Assembly: GCF_900078705.1 (NCBI RefSeq)
Contig: NZ_FKIF01000002.1
Location: 186,001 to 250,000, forward strand
Origin: Bordetella ansorpii
Lineage (GTDB): Bacteria; Pseudomonadota; Gammaproteobacteria; Burkholderiales; Burkholderiaceae_B
Reading direction: 5' to 3'
DNA: 64,000 bases
Position 1 is the stretch's first letter. The number at the start of each line of letters is the position of its first letter. This document shows, piece after piece, positions 1-12,570 of this stretch. The notes under the pieces are model-generated. The model saw only the letters and a list, made by a program, of their open reading frames with translations, ran no database searches and had not been told where the DNA came from. The position numbers and the translations under genes are program-made.

Positions 1-477
1 ATGACCGTCGGGACGCATGCTGCGCAGATTGAAGAACAGCTTGCGCTGCGCCTTGGTGGTGGCCACCTTGACCAGGCGCCAGTTGCGGATGACGTATTCG
101 TGGATCTCGGCCTTGATCCAGTGCACCGCGAACGACACCAGGCGCACGCCGCGCTCGGGGTCGAAACGCTTGACGGCCTTCATGAGGCCGACGTTGCCTT
201 CCTGGATGAGATCGGCGTGCGGCAGGCCATAGCCCAGGTACTGGCGCGCGACAGACACCACCAGGCGCAGGTGCGACAGCACCAGCTCGCGGGCGGCTTC
301 CAGGTCGTCGTGGTCGTGCAGACGGCGGGCGAGTTCGTGTTCGCGCTCGGGCGTCAGCACCGGCAGGCGGTTGACCGTGGAGATGTAGGCATCGATGGTG
401 CCGAGCGCGCCCGGATTGGCAATCGCCAACGCCAGGGCGTTGCCGGAGGGGGCCAACGAACTACTGGGTTGCTTCAT
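1..477 (-). CDS. rpoH: RNA polymerase sigma-32 factor RpoH, 5' part (gene runs off the window)
   Basis: Heat-shock sigma factor that directs RNA polymerase to chaperone and protease promoters. 159 codons are visible on the minus strand from an ATG at 477; the C-terminal half (regions 3-4) lies outside the window. Region 1.2/2.1 is recognisable ([13 protein letters not shown]), followed by region 2.2-2.4 with [19 protein letters not shown] and [20 protein letters not shown], then [13 protein letters not shown]. These are signatures of the RpoH subgroup rather than RpoD or RpoS. A GGAGG ribosome binding site lies about eight bases upstream of the ATG. A CIRCE operator sits 42 bases upstream of the start, so HrcA repression is probably added to the usual control of RpoH. 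Identity is very secure; only the 3' end is missing. Confidence 0.96.
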   Translation of the reverse strand, partial: MKQPSSSLAPSGNALALAIANPGALGTIDAYISTVNRLPVLTPEREHELARRLHDHDDLEAARELVLSHLRLVVSVARQYLGYGLPHADLIQEGNVGLMKAVKRFDPERGVRLVSFAVHWIKAEIHEYVIRNWRLVKVATTKAQRKLFFNLRSMRPDGH

Positions 478-518
478 GATTGCGGCCTCCAGAGGAAGGT
501 GGATACGGACAAGGGATG

Positions 519-545
519 TTAGCACTCTCGTTTGTCGAGTGCTAA
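519..545. promoter_or_regulatory. CIRCE operator (HrcA binding site) upstream of rpoH
   Basis: Perfect 9-bp inverted repeat TTAGCACTC-N9-GAGTGCTAA, matching the CIRCE consensus at every arm position and with the canonical 9-base spacer. CIRCE is the DNA target of the HrcA repressor, normally found in front of groESL or dnaK operons. Here it lies in the leader or promoter region of rpoH. HrcA/CIRCE control of rpoH has been proposed for betaproteobacteria, so this is a known but still notable arrangement. Confidence 0.95.
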
Positions 546-613
546 TTCGACCGTACAATCTGTAGGGAGTTCCGGAAAACGGCCTTGCGACCTCTGGATT
601 TATGCGTCCCCAT

Positions 614-1309
614 TTACCAGCCCTGCTGCTTCAGGCCCGCCTCGGTCGCGGCATCGGCGGGGCGGATGAACAGCGCGCCGCGCGGATCCAGATAGACCTC
701 GTAGCGCGCCCCGTCGAACATGGGCATGTAGGCCGCGCTGCCGAACTGCACGTCCACGAAGGGCAGCCAGTTGGGAAACGTGCGCTTGAGCTCGCCCAGG
801 TCGGGGGCGGGCCAGTCGTCCAGGCTATGGACCGAGCGCGGCGCGGAGCGTTCCTTGTTCGGGTCGCCGTAGCGGCCCGACAGGCGTTCCAGCCGGTAAA
901 GCGGCTCGGCGCCCGCCAGCATGGCGGGCAGGCGCCAGCGCACCACGCGGGCGTCGATCTGCCACTGGTCGCCATACAAGGTGTATTCGCTGGGCTCGCC
1001 CCCCTGGGGCTGCATGCTGACCAGGAAGGTCTGCTCGTTCTGCCGCACCATCTTCACCGCGGCGACCGGCTTGTCGGCCGTCAGGCGGTAGAACTGCACC
1101 AGGGATACGGCCAGCAGGCCAGACACGCAGGCCAGGGCCACGAGCAACAGGCCGAACAGCCGGCGCACCGGCCGCAGGCGGAAGACCTTGCGGCCCATGT
1201 CGTCACGCGGGCCGCCGCAGCCCAGCAGCATGCCCAGGCCGATGAGCAAGGCAAGGATGGCGCCCAGCGCGAACCAGGCAAAAGGGGCGAAATCGATCAC
1301 GGGGCGCAA
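614..1309 (-). CDS. conserved membrane protein of unknown function
   Basis: 231-residue protein with two predicted membrane segments near the N-terminus (about residues 7-29 and 47-70), separated by a short basic loop with a [12 protein letters not shown] stretch. The rest (about 160 residues) is polar and probably lies on one face of the membrane; it contains [10 protein letters not shown] and an [11 protein letters not shown] segment. There is no motif for transport, catalysis or binding that I can name. Similar proteins are sometimes labelled as efflux-pump related, but two membrane helices do not support a pump. It lies downstream of fghA on the same strand with a 73-base gap, so co-transcription is possible. 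No function is assigned. Confidence 0.75.
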   Translation of the reverse strand: MRPVIDFAPFAWFALGAILALLIGLGMLLGCGGPRDDMGRKVFRLRPVRRLFGLLLVALACVSGLLAVSLVQFYRLTADKPVAAVKMVRQNEQTFLVSMQPQGGEPSEYTLYGDQWQIDARVVRWRLPAMLAGAEPLYRLERLSGRYGDPNKERSAPRSVHSLDDWPAPDLGELKRTFPNWLPFVDVQFGSAAYMPMFDGARYEVYLDPRGALFIRPADAATEAGLKQQGW

Positions 1310-1382
1310 GCTCCTTGTACCGCGGCAAGCCGGGTCCAGCCGCCACGGGCCTCAGTATAAGAAGAGGTCCGCCATGCGAACG

Positions 1383-2234
1383 TTATCCGAGACGCTCGGC
1401 GTGAAACCGGATGTGATCCTCGATGAAGGTCGAGATGAAGTAGTAGCCGTGATCGTAGCCCTCGTGGCGGCGCAGTGTCAGCGGCTGGCCGGCCTGCTGG
1501 CAGGCGGCCTCGAAAGCCTCGGGATGCAGTTGCTCGGCCAGGAAGTTGTCGGCCAGGCCCTGGTCGACCAGGATGCCCGCCGGGAAGGGCGCCTTCAGGC
1601 CCTTCATCAGTTCGGTGGCGTCGTACGCGGCCCATTGGGCCCGGTCTTCGCCGAGATATCCGCCGAACGCCTTGTGGCCCCAGGGACACTGCGAGGGGGC
1701 GGCGATGGGCGCGAAGGCCGACACCGAACGGAATTTTTCAGGGTTGCGCAGCGCCAGGACCAGCGCGCCGTGGCCGCCCATCGAGTGGCCGAAGAGGCCG
1801 GCGCGGGCCGGATCGCCAGGCAGCTCGCCGCAGGCGATGCCGTGCAATTCCTCGACCACGTAGCTGTACATCCGGTAATGGGTTTTCCAGGGTTCGGCGG
1901 TGGCGTCCAGGTAGAAGCCCGCTCCCGTGCCGAAGTCCCAGTCGGCGTCCTCCCCCGCCACGCCCGCGCCGCGCGGGCTGGTGTCGGGCGCCACCAGCAT
2001 CAGGCCGTGCCGCGCCGCGAAACGCTGCGCGCCCGCCTTGACCATGAAGGTTTCCTCGGTGCAGGTCAGGCCCGCAAGGAAAAACAAGACCGGCACGCGC
2101 CCGGCGTCGGCCTGCTCGGGCACGAACACCGAGAAGCGCATCGGCAGGCCGATCCGGGCCGATTGGTGGCGGTAATAGCGCTGCCAGCCGCCGAAGCAGC
2201 GATGTTGCGAAACCAGTTCCAGGGAGGTCGTCAT
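1383..2234 (-). CDS. fghA: S-formylglutathione hydrolase
   Basis: Serine hydrolase of the esterase D family that splits S-formylglutathione into glutathione and formate, the last step of glutathione-dependent formaldehyde detoxification in the cytoplasm. 283 residues, the usual length. The nucleophile elbow GHSMGG places the catalytic serine at residue 151; the acid is in DQGLADNF and the histidine in GYDHGYYF. The oxyanion segment FFLAGLTCTEETF and the substrate-pocket DTSPRG are also present. The partner enzyme, glutathione-dependent formaldehyde dehydrogenase, is not in this window, so the gene stands alone here. The ATG at 2234 gives the standard N-terminus. Confidence 0.95.
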   Translation of the reverse strand: MTTSLELVSQHRCFGGWQRYYRHQSARIGLPMRFSVFVPEQADAGRVPVLFFLAGLTCTEETFMVKAGAQRFAARHGLMLVAPDTSPRGAGVAGEDADWDFGTGAGFYLDATAEPWKTHYRMYSYVVEELHGIACGELPGDPARAGLFGHSMGGHGALVLALRNPEKFRSVSAFAPIAAPSQCPWGHKAFGGYLGEDRAQWAAYDATELMKGLKAPFPAGILVDQGLADNFLAEQLHPEAFEAACQQAGQPLTLRRHEGYDHGYYFISTFIEDHIRFHAERLG

Positions 2235-2422
2235 GTCGGTTCTGCCGGGTGGCGTCAGGGATCAACGTCCAGCGATGGGCTGGCCGTGCATCGTTCGGTC
2301 TTCATGCAAGGGCCCCGCCGTAGGTATATCTGCGGGGTACTGCATCCCAGCGCGGAATGTTAACCTGCCCCCATGCCCGCCGCGCCGCCCTGGCCACCGG
2401 CTGTCGCATGCTGCTACCGCGC

Positions 2423-2455
2423 TTGACCGTCGGCAACGACACTATTTAGATAGTG
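2423..2455 (+). promoter_or_regulatory. sigma-70-type promoter whose -10 box lies inside a palindrome
   Basis: TTGACC (2423-2428), a 17-base spacer and TTAGAT (2446-2451) form a good promoter in front of the RAYT-like gene. The -10 box sits in the palindrome CACTAT-TTAG-ATAGTG (2440-2455), a likely operator where a bound repressor would block polymerase. A short AT-rich run follows at 2470-2480. The rest of the 291-base gap between fghA and this gene (2235-2525) shows no gene. Confidence 0.5.
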
Positions 2456-2525
2456 CAAGTAGCCGGCAACCTATATATAGTCAACGAACAGCAACCGTTC
2501 TTGCGTTCATCGCAAGCCCAGAGCT

Positions 2526-3266
2526 ATGGCCCGTCTGCCTCGCCTGTACGCCCCCGGGCTGCCCCAACTGGTGCAGGCCAATTTCGTTCAGCCGCTTGCC
2601 GCGCCGTCCCAACCTGCGCCGCAGGACATCCTGAATCAGCTGGCCACATGGCTGGGTGATTCCGCCCAGCGCCACCGCGTGGCGGTGCATGGCTGGGTGC
2701 TGGCCACCGACCGTATCCTGCTGCTGGCCACTCCCGCTGACGAAGACGGCCTGCCCAGGCTGATGCAGACCCTGGGCCGCAACCTGGCCGCCCGCCTGCG
2801 CGGCGGCCGTGTGTTCGCCGGCCGCTACCGATCGGCCCTGCTCGAGCCGGGCGCCTGGGTGCTCAAGGCCCTGATCTGGCTCGAGACCTACCCCGTGCGC
2901 AGCGGCAATGCCACCGAACCCGACGGCTGGCCCTGGTCCTCCGCGGGCAGCCACACCGGCAACACCCGCGCCCAACCGGCCCAATGGCAATCCGACCACG
3001 CCGACTACTGGGCGTGTGGCAACACGCCGTTCGACCGCCAGGCCAACTACCGCCGCCGGCTGCACGATGGCCTGTCGCGCGACGAATCCTTGCGTATCGA
3101 ACAGGCCGTGTCCGGCCAGTGGGCGCTCGGCGGCCCCACGTTCATCTCGGGCCTGGCCCACACCGCCAGCCGCCGCGTCGCGCCGGGCCAGCGTGGACGC
3201 CCGCGCAAGAAGCCCGCTTCGCCCGTGGCCGCCACGCCCCCCGCGGACCCCACCCAGACCCCTTGA
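2526..3266 (+). CDS. RAYT-like (Y1 transposase family) protein lacking the HUH motif
   Basis: 246 residues with the layout of REP-associated tyrosine transposases: the opening MARLPRLYAPGLPQLVQANF, the core strand RVAVHGWVLATDRILLLATP, the GRYRSALLEPGAWVLKALIWLETYPVRSG block and the PDGWPWSS motif. Active family members carry a metal-binding HxH in the MPNHVHLL segment; here the equivalent is ATDRILLL, with both histidines gone. The protein is therefore probably unable to cut DNA in the usual way, although its DNA-binding fold may survive. The C-terminal tail is basic (RRVAPGQRGRPRKK), which fits nucleic-acid binding. It is a single intact gene with its own promoter, located just upstream of gltB and among short TGCGTCCC repeats. 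I read it as a domesticated relative rather than a mobile element. Confidence 0.75.
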   Translation: MARLPRLYAPGLPQLVQANFVQPLAAPSQPAPQDILNQLATWLGDSAQRHRVAVHGWVLATDRILLLATPADEDGLPRLMQTLGRNLAARLRGGRVFAGRYRSALLEPGAWVLKALIWLETYPVRSGNATEPDGWPWSSAGSHTGNTRAQPAQWQSDHADYWACGNTPFDRQANYRRRLHDGLSRDESLRIEQAVSGQWALGGPTFISGLAHTASRRVAPGQRGRPRKKPASPVAATPPADPTQTP

Positions 3267-3323
3267 CGCCTTGGCGCAACGCCAGACGCCGGCAGGTTCC
3301 GGCGCATGCCCGTGCCCGCTGAA

Positions 3324-3488
3324 AATAAAGGGACGCATCAAGGCGGCCTGCCATCGGCATGGGTTGAACCGGCGGGCCAGTGGAAACGCGGTCTGATGGC
3401 GGCCTCGCAAATACGTCCCCAATATATCTCAGAGTGAAAACGTAGGGTTTTATTTGGGGACGCACCCCTATTGTTCTTATTGCGTCCC
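3324..3488. repeat. cluster of four short TGCGTCCC-type repeats between the RAYT-like gene and gltB
   Basis: Four copies of a GGGACGCA / TGCGTCCC core set in AT-rich flanks lie in the 290-base gap before gltB: 3330-3338 (forward, preceded by AAATAAA), 3411-3420 (reverse, variant ACGTCCCC), 3456-3464 (forward, preceded by TTTTATTT) and 3481-3488 (reverse). The second and third form an inverted pair that could fold into a hairpin. A fifth copy lies at 603-611 near rpoH. Paired inverted copies near a RAYT gene are what REP-type elements look like. Confidence 0.5.
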
Positions 3489-3556
3489 TCCCCACTCCGC
3501 AGTATTGTCGCCTCCTGCACTGCAACAATTCGACGCAGACCCCTGCGGAGCGCGCC

Positions 3557-8296
<4,740 letters not shown>

Positions 8297-8307
8297 GGAC
8301 GAAGAAC

Positions 8308-9774
8308 ATGGGAAAGATCACTGGCTTCATGGAATACGAACGCCTGCAGGAGGCCGCCGAGGCCCCGCAGAAGCGTCTGAAGCACTGGCGCGAGTTCGTG
8401 CTGCACCTGAGCGACGACCAGGCCAAGCAGCAGGCCGCGCGCTGCATGGACTGCGGCATCCCGTTCTGCAACAACGGCTGCCCGGTCAACAACATTATCC
8501 CCGACTGGAATGACCTGGTGTTCAAGCAGGACTGGCGCCGCGCGCTGGACGTCCTGCACTCCACCAACAACTTCCCCGAGTTCACGGGCCGCATCTGCCC
8601 GGCGCCGTGCGAAGCCGCCTGTACCCTCAACATCAACAGCGATGCGGTGGGCATCAAGTCGATCGAGCACGCCATCATCGACAAGGGCTGGTCCGAAGGC
8701 TGGGTGGTGCCGCAACTGCCCGCCCGCAAGACGGGCAAGAAGGTCGCCGTGGTGGGCTCCGGCCCCGCCGGCCTGGCCTGCGCCCAGCAGTTGGCGCGCG
8801 CCGGCCACGCGGTCACGCTGTTCGAGAAAAGCGACCGCATCGGCGGCCTGCTGCGCTACGGCATCCCCGACTTCAAGCTGGAAAAGTCGCAGATCGACCG
8901 CCGCATCTCGCAGATGGAGGCCGAGGGCGTCGAGTTCGCGCCATCCACCTACATCGGCCGTCCCACGGACGACGCCGCGGACGGCCTGACCGTGCGCACC
9001 CCGGAATCGCTGAAGGCCGAGTTCGACGCCATCGTCATGACCGGCGGCTCGGAAACCCCGCGCGACCTGCCGGTTCCCGGCCGCGAGCTGGACGGCGTGG
9101 CTTTCGCCATGGACTTCCTGCGTCCGCAGAACAAGGCCGTGGCGGGCGACCGCCTGAAGGACCAGCTCAGCGCCCGCGGCAAGCACGTCGTGGTCATCGG
9201 CGGCGGCGACACCGGCTCCGACTGCGTGGGCACCAGCAACCGCCACGGCGCGGCCTCGGTCACCCAGTTCGAACTGATGCCCCAACCGCCGGAAAGCGAG
9301 AACAAGCCCATGGTGTGGCCGTACTGGCCGCTGAAGATGCGCACCTCTTCGTCGCACGACGAAGGCTGCGAGCGCGACTGGTCCATCACCACCAAGGCGC
9401 TGGTCGGCACCGACGGCAAGGTGCAGAAGCTGATCGGCGCACGCGTCGAATGGGTCAAGGACGACGCCACTGGCCAGATGAAGATGCACGAGGTCGAGGG
9501 CTCGGAATTCGAGATCAAGGCCGACCTGGTGCTGCTGGCCATGGGCTTCGTCTCGCCCACCGCGACCGTGCTGGACGCCTTTGGCGTGGATCGCGACGCT
9601 CGCGGCAACGTGCGCGCGAACACCGACGACTACCGCACCAGCGTGGACAAGATCTTCGCCGCCGGCGACATGCGCCGGGGTCAGTCGCTGGTGGTCTGGG
9701 CCATCCGCGAAGGACGCCAGTGCGCCCGTTCGGTGGATGAATTCCTGATGGGCGCCAGCGAACTGCCGCGCTGA
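8308..9774 (+). CDS. gltD: glutamate synthase (NADPH) small subunit
   Basis: Beta subunit of GOGAT, which takes electrons from NADPH and passes them to GltB through FAD and iron-sulfur clusters. 488 residues from the ATG at 8308; an upstream in-frame start (8260) would overlap the end of gltB and add non-conserved residues, so it was rejected. Order of features: N-terminal 4Fe-4S cysteines in [19 protein letters not shown] and [16 protein letters not shown]-binding [26 protein letters not shown]-binding [15 protein letters not shown], and the C-terminal FAD segment [19 protein letters not shown] strong intrinsic terminator follows directly. Confidence 0.97.
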   Translation: MGKITGFMEYERLQEAAEAPQKRLKHWREFVLHLSDDQAKQQAARCMDCGIPFCNNGCPVNNIIPDWNDLVFKQDWRRALDVLHSTNNFPEFTGRICPAPCEAACTLNINSDAVGIKSIEHAIIDKGWSEGWVVPQLPARKTGKKVAVVGSGPAGLACAQQLARAGHAVTLFEKSDRIGGLLRYGIPDFKLEKSQIDRRISQMEAEGVEFAPSTYIGRPTDDAADGLTVRTPESLKAEFDAIVMTGGSETPRDLPVPGRELDGVAFAMDFLRPQNKAVAGDRLKDQLSARGKHVVVIGGGDTGSDCVGTSNRHGAASVTQFELMPQPPESENKPMVWPYWPLKMRTSSSHDEGCERDWSITTKALVGTDGKVQKLIGARVEWVKDDATGQMKMHEVEGSEFEIKADLVLLAMGFVSPTATVLDAFGVDRDARGNVRANTDDYRTSVDKIFAAGDMRRGQSLVVWAIREGRQCARSVDEFLMGASELPR

Positions 9775-9789
9775 GCCTCGGCAGGATTC

Positions 9790-9824
9790 AAAGGGCGCGC
9801 CAACCGGCGCGCCCTTTGCTTTTC
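9790..9824. terminator. intrinsic terminator after gltBD
   Basis: Perfect 12-bp stem AAAGGGCGCGCC / GGCGCGCCCTTT with an AACC loop, followed by GCTTTTC. The A-run before the stem makes it usable from the other strand too, where it overlaps the end of the convergent PfpI-family gene. Confidence 0.9.
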
Positions 9825-10380
9825 ATCCGCCCAGGGCGGCAATGACCGCCGCATTGAAGGCGGGGATGTCGTCGGGCATGCGGCTGGTGATCAGATTGCC
9901 GTCCACGACCACGGCCTCATCCACCACGGTCGCACCGGCATTCTCCATGTCCTTGCGCACCGAGTACCAGCCGGTGGCACGGCGTCCACGCAGCAGATCC
10001 GCCTCGATCAGCAGCCAGGGCGCATGGCAGATGGCCGCCACCGGCTTGCCCTGCCGGGCGAACGCCGCGATGAGGGCAATCGCCTTGGGCTGCATGCGCA
10101 TCTTGTCCGGATTGACCAGGCCGCCCGGCAGGACGATGGCATCGAACCCCTCCGCGTCGACCTCGTCCAGCGCCAGGTCGGGCGTGATGGATTTCTTCGA
10201 CTCGGGCGACTTGGTGGTGACGGGATCGTAGACCACGCCAACGATGGGGCGGGTGTCGACGGACGCCAGCACCACCTGCGCGCCGGCATCGAGCAGCGCC
10301 TGGCGCGGCGCGAACAGTTCCACTTCCTCGTAGCCGTCGGTGGCGATCATCAGAACGCGGGTGTTGGTGAGCTTGGTCAT
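9823..10380 (-). CDS. DJ-1/PfpI family protein (class I glutamine amidotransferase-like)
   Basis: 185-residue member of the DJ-1/ThiJ/PfpI superfamily, whose members act as protein or nucleotide deglycases, glyoxalase III enzymes or stress chaperones. The nucleophile elbow AAICHAPWLL places the reactive cysteine at residue 118, next to the conserved His119. Glu residues in DGYEEVEL near the N-terminus supply the acid that tunes this cysteine. VLPGGLVNPDKMR is the usual loop after the third strand, and ATGWYSVRKDMENAGA matches the PfpI/YhbO subgroup. Cytoplasmic, no signal peptide. It is divergent from the SDR gene at 10668. The exact substrate cannot be told from sequence. Confidence 0.88.
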   Translation of the reverse strand: MTKLTNTRVLMIATDGYEEVELFAPRQALLDAGAQVVLASVDTRPIVGVVYDPVTTKSPESKKSITPDLALDEVDAEGFDAIVLPGGLVNPDKMRMQPKAIALIAAFARQGKPVAAICHAPWLLIEADLLRGRRATGWYSVRKDMENAGATVVDEAVVVDGNLITSRMPDDIPAFNAAVIAALGG

Positions 10381-10490
10381 GGCGGACTCCTTGCGTAGGG
10401 GGTAAGGGGATGGCCGCTTCGGCAGCGGGCCAGACGAACTCTACGGACGCGGCCGGCTTCTGTGCAGCACCGAAGGAAGCAAATCAATAA

Positions 10491-10571
10491 CAACCAGAAG
10501 TTGCTTATCTCGTTCCCTCGCCGCACCCGGCCCAGGCCATTGCGGCAGGGCACACAAACAACTTCCAGTTG
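10491..10571. promoter_or_regulatory. pair of similar dyad sites between the PfpI-family gene and the SDR gene
   Basis: CAACCAGAAGTTG (10491-10503) and CAACTTCCAGTTG (10559-10571) are related dyads; the second has perfect CAACT/AGTTG arms, the first CAAC/GTTG. They lie 68 bases apart centre to centre in the 287-base divergent gap (10381-10667). This looks like an operator pair for one regulator serving both genes. No clear -35/-10 pair was found nearby. Confidence 0.35.
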
Positions 10572-10667
10572 GTACTGATATCACCCCTTGCTTACTACCG
10601 AGCGTGCTTTCCCCTCCCTACAGTGGAGCCCGTCGACTCCCCGACGCCCCCTTCAAGGAGAACCACG

Positions 10668-11459
10668 ATGTCCCTCGATCCCGTCCACACCCCCCATTTC
10701 GACAAGAACCTGCAAGGCCGCGTCGCGGTCGTCACCGGCGCGTCCAGCGGCATGGGCCGGGCCACGGCGCTGCTGCTGGCCGCCCGCGGCGCCAAGGTCG
10801 CCCTGCTGGCGCGCCGGCAGGCGCAACTGGAGGACGTCGCCGCCGAGATCCGCCGCGCAGGTGGCGACGCCCTGGTGATCGCCTCGGACGTCACGGACCA
10901 GGCCTCCATGCAGGCGGCCGCCGCCACCGTCCGCGACACATACGGCGATGCCGACCTGCTGTTCAACAACGCCGGCCTGATGCTGCCGGGCGCCATCGGC
11001 CAACAGCCCCAGCGAGAATGGGAATCGCAGATCGACCTGAACGTGACCGGCGCGATGCGCGTCATCCAGGCGTTCATCCCGCAACTGGAAGCCGCCGCCG
11101 CGCAGGGCCGGACCGTTGACCTCGTCAACACGTCGTCGATCGCCAGCCAGTACGTGTACGGCTACTTTGCGGTCTACTCGGCCACCAAGGCGTTCGTCAG
11201 CCACCTGGTGCGCCACCTGCGCCTGGAGCTGGGCCCCAGGAACATCCGGGTGTCGGTCGTCGAACCGGGCATCACGGAGACGGAACTGCAAGGCCACTTC
11301 ACTTTCCAGGGCGCCATCGACTGGATCGCGAACGCCGCGGCATCCATCGAATTCCTGAAGGCCGAGGACATCGCGGCAACCGTGGGATTCATCGTGTCGC
11401 AGCCGAAGCACGTGAACCTGCAGCAGGTCGTCATCATGCCGACCAAGGAAGGCATCTGA
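10668..11459 (+). CDS. SDR family NAD(P)-dependent oxidoreductase
   Basis: Classical short-chain dehydrogenase of 263 residues, cytoplasmic. Rossmann cofactor motif VAVVTGASSGMGRA, NNAG motif in LLFNNAGLMLPG, catalytic serine in NTSSIASQ and catalytic YxxxK in YSATKAFVSHL. The RRQ after the second strand (ALLARRQAQ) suggests NADP(H). The start at 10668 is chosen because AAGGAG precedes it; the open frame extends upstream to 10569 without conservation. The substrate is unknown. The gene is convergent with the LysR gene at 11473, with only 13 bases between their stops. Confidence 0.9.
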   Translation: MSLDPVHTPHFDKNLQGRVAVVTGASSGMGRATALLLAARGAKVALLARRQAQLEDVAAEIRRAGGDALVIASDVTDQASMQAAAATVRDTYGDADLLFNNAGLMLPGAIGQQPQREWESQIDLNVTGAMRVIQAFIPQLEAAAAQGRTVDLVNTSSIASQYVYGYFAVYSATKAFVSHLVRHLRLELGPRNIRVSVVEPGITETELQGHFTFQGAIDWIANAAASIEFLKAEDIAATVGFIVSQPKHVNLQQVVIMPTKEGI

Positions 11460-11472
11460 CCCGGTCCACCGT

Positions 11473-12474
11473 TCAACCGCCTGGCTGCTGCGCGCCCCTG
11501 GACCGGGCGCGCAATTCCGTCACCGGCACATGGAAGGCCTGGGTGGCATGCAAGCGGTGCGCCACGAAATCGATGAAGCGCCGCACCCGCGAGGGCATGT
11601 CGCTTCTTTGCGCGTAGAACAGGTGCAGTCCCATGCGGTCGCTGGTGTGCCGCACCAGCAGCGGCACCAGGGCCCCCGACCGGATGGGCTCAGTGGCGTT
11701 GATGCTGTCGATCTGGCCGATGCCCAGGCCGTTGATGACCGCGTGCATCTCCGCCTCGGGATCGCTGCAGCACACCTTGTAGTTCAGGGTCCGGTAGACG
11801 GTTTCACCCTGTACCTGGAACTCCCAGGGCATCGGCCGGGGCGCGCCGGGCTGCCGGTATCCCACGCAACGGTGATTGGCGAGATCGTCGATGCCGTCCG
11901 GCACCCCGTGTTGCGCTAGGTATTCCGGCGTCGCGCAGACGATGAGCTGGATCGGGAAGAGCCGCCGCGAAACGACCTGGGCCGTCGGCGGGTTGCCCGC
12001 CTTGAAACCGAGGTCGATGCGCTCGCCCACCGTGTCGGTCGCGCGGTCTTCCAGCACCAGGTCGAAGGCCACGGCGGCATGCGCCCGGCCGAATTCCGCC
12101 AGCAGCGGCATGAGGACCTTGCGGCCTACCGCCCCGCCGGCGCTGATGCGGATCAGGCCCTCGTCCTCCCGGGCGGCGCTCTTGACCTGATTGAGCGCAT
12201 CGGCCACGCCCTCCAGGCTTTGGCGCACCGAGCCGAACAGGCGCTGGCCCTCTTCGGTCAACGCGCTTTTACGCGTGGTGCGATGGAACAGCCGCACGCC
12301 CAGGTGGTGTTCGAGCTGTCGGATGTTCTTGCTGACGGCTTGAGGGGTCGTGCCCTGGGCCTGGGCGGCCTTGTTGAAGCTGCCGAGTTCGGCGGCCCTG
12401 ATGAAGGTGGAGAGTGCGCGAAGTTCGTCCAAGGTCGCTCGGAATAGGTCACCTGCGTTGATAATGACGTCCAT
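11473..12474 (-). CDS. LysR family transcriptional regulator
   Basis: 333 residues from the ATG at 12474. The N-terminal winged helix-turn-helix reads AELGSFNKAAQAQGTTPQAVSKNIRQLE, followed by HHLGVRLFHRTTRKSALTEEG; the substrate-binding domain covers about residues 105-310 (ISAGGAVGRKVLMPLL, DLGFKAGNPP, LGIGQIDS). The open frame runs further upstream (12576), but those residues are not LysR-like; a TTG nearer the conserved LDELRALSTF is another possible start. It is divergent from the Bug gene at 12571, the common layout for a LysR protein and its target. The effector is unknown. Confidence 0.88.
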   Translation of the reverse strand: MDVIINAGDLFRATLDELRALSTFIRAAELGSFNKAAQAQGTTPQAVSKNIRQLEHHLGVRLFHRTTRKSALTEEGQRLFGSVRQSLEGVADALNQVKSAAREDEGLIRISAGGAVGRKVLMPLLAEFGRAHAAVAFDLVLEDRATDTVGERIDLGFKAGNPPTAQVVSRRLFPIQLIVCATPEYLAQHGVPDGIDDLANHRCVGYRQPGAPRPMPWEFQVQGETVYRTLNYKVCCSDPEAEMHAVINGLGIGQIDSINATEPIRSGALVPLLVRHTSDRMGLHLFYAQRSDMPSRVRRFIDFVAHRLHATQAFHVPVTELRARSRGAQQPGG

Positions 12475-12570
12475 GCCGCCTGCCTGCGCGGATTTTACCG
12501 GCCCGACGGTCTGTCGGCGCACGGCGGACCGCGGCGGACCGCATCCAAGACCAACCAAAGGAGACCCTGA

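Noticed and set aside
1-522. Plus-strand open frame at the left edge
   Set aside because: The minus strand here encodes unmistakable RpoH motifs; the plus frame is its shadow.
12523-12542. Tandem GGCGGACCGC before the Bug gene
   Set aside because: Only two 10-base copies in GC-rich DNA; plausible by chance and no link to a known site.
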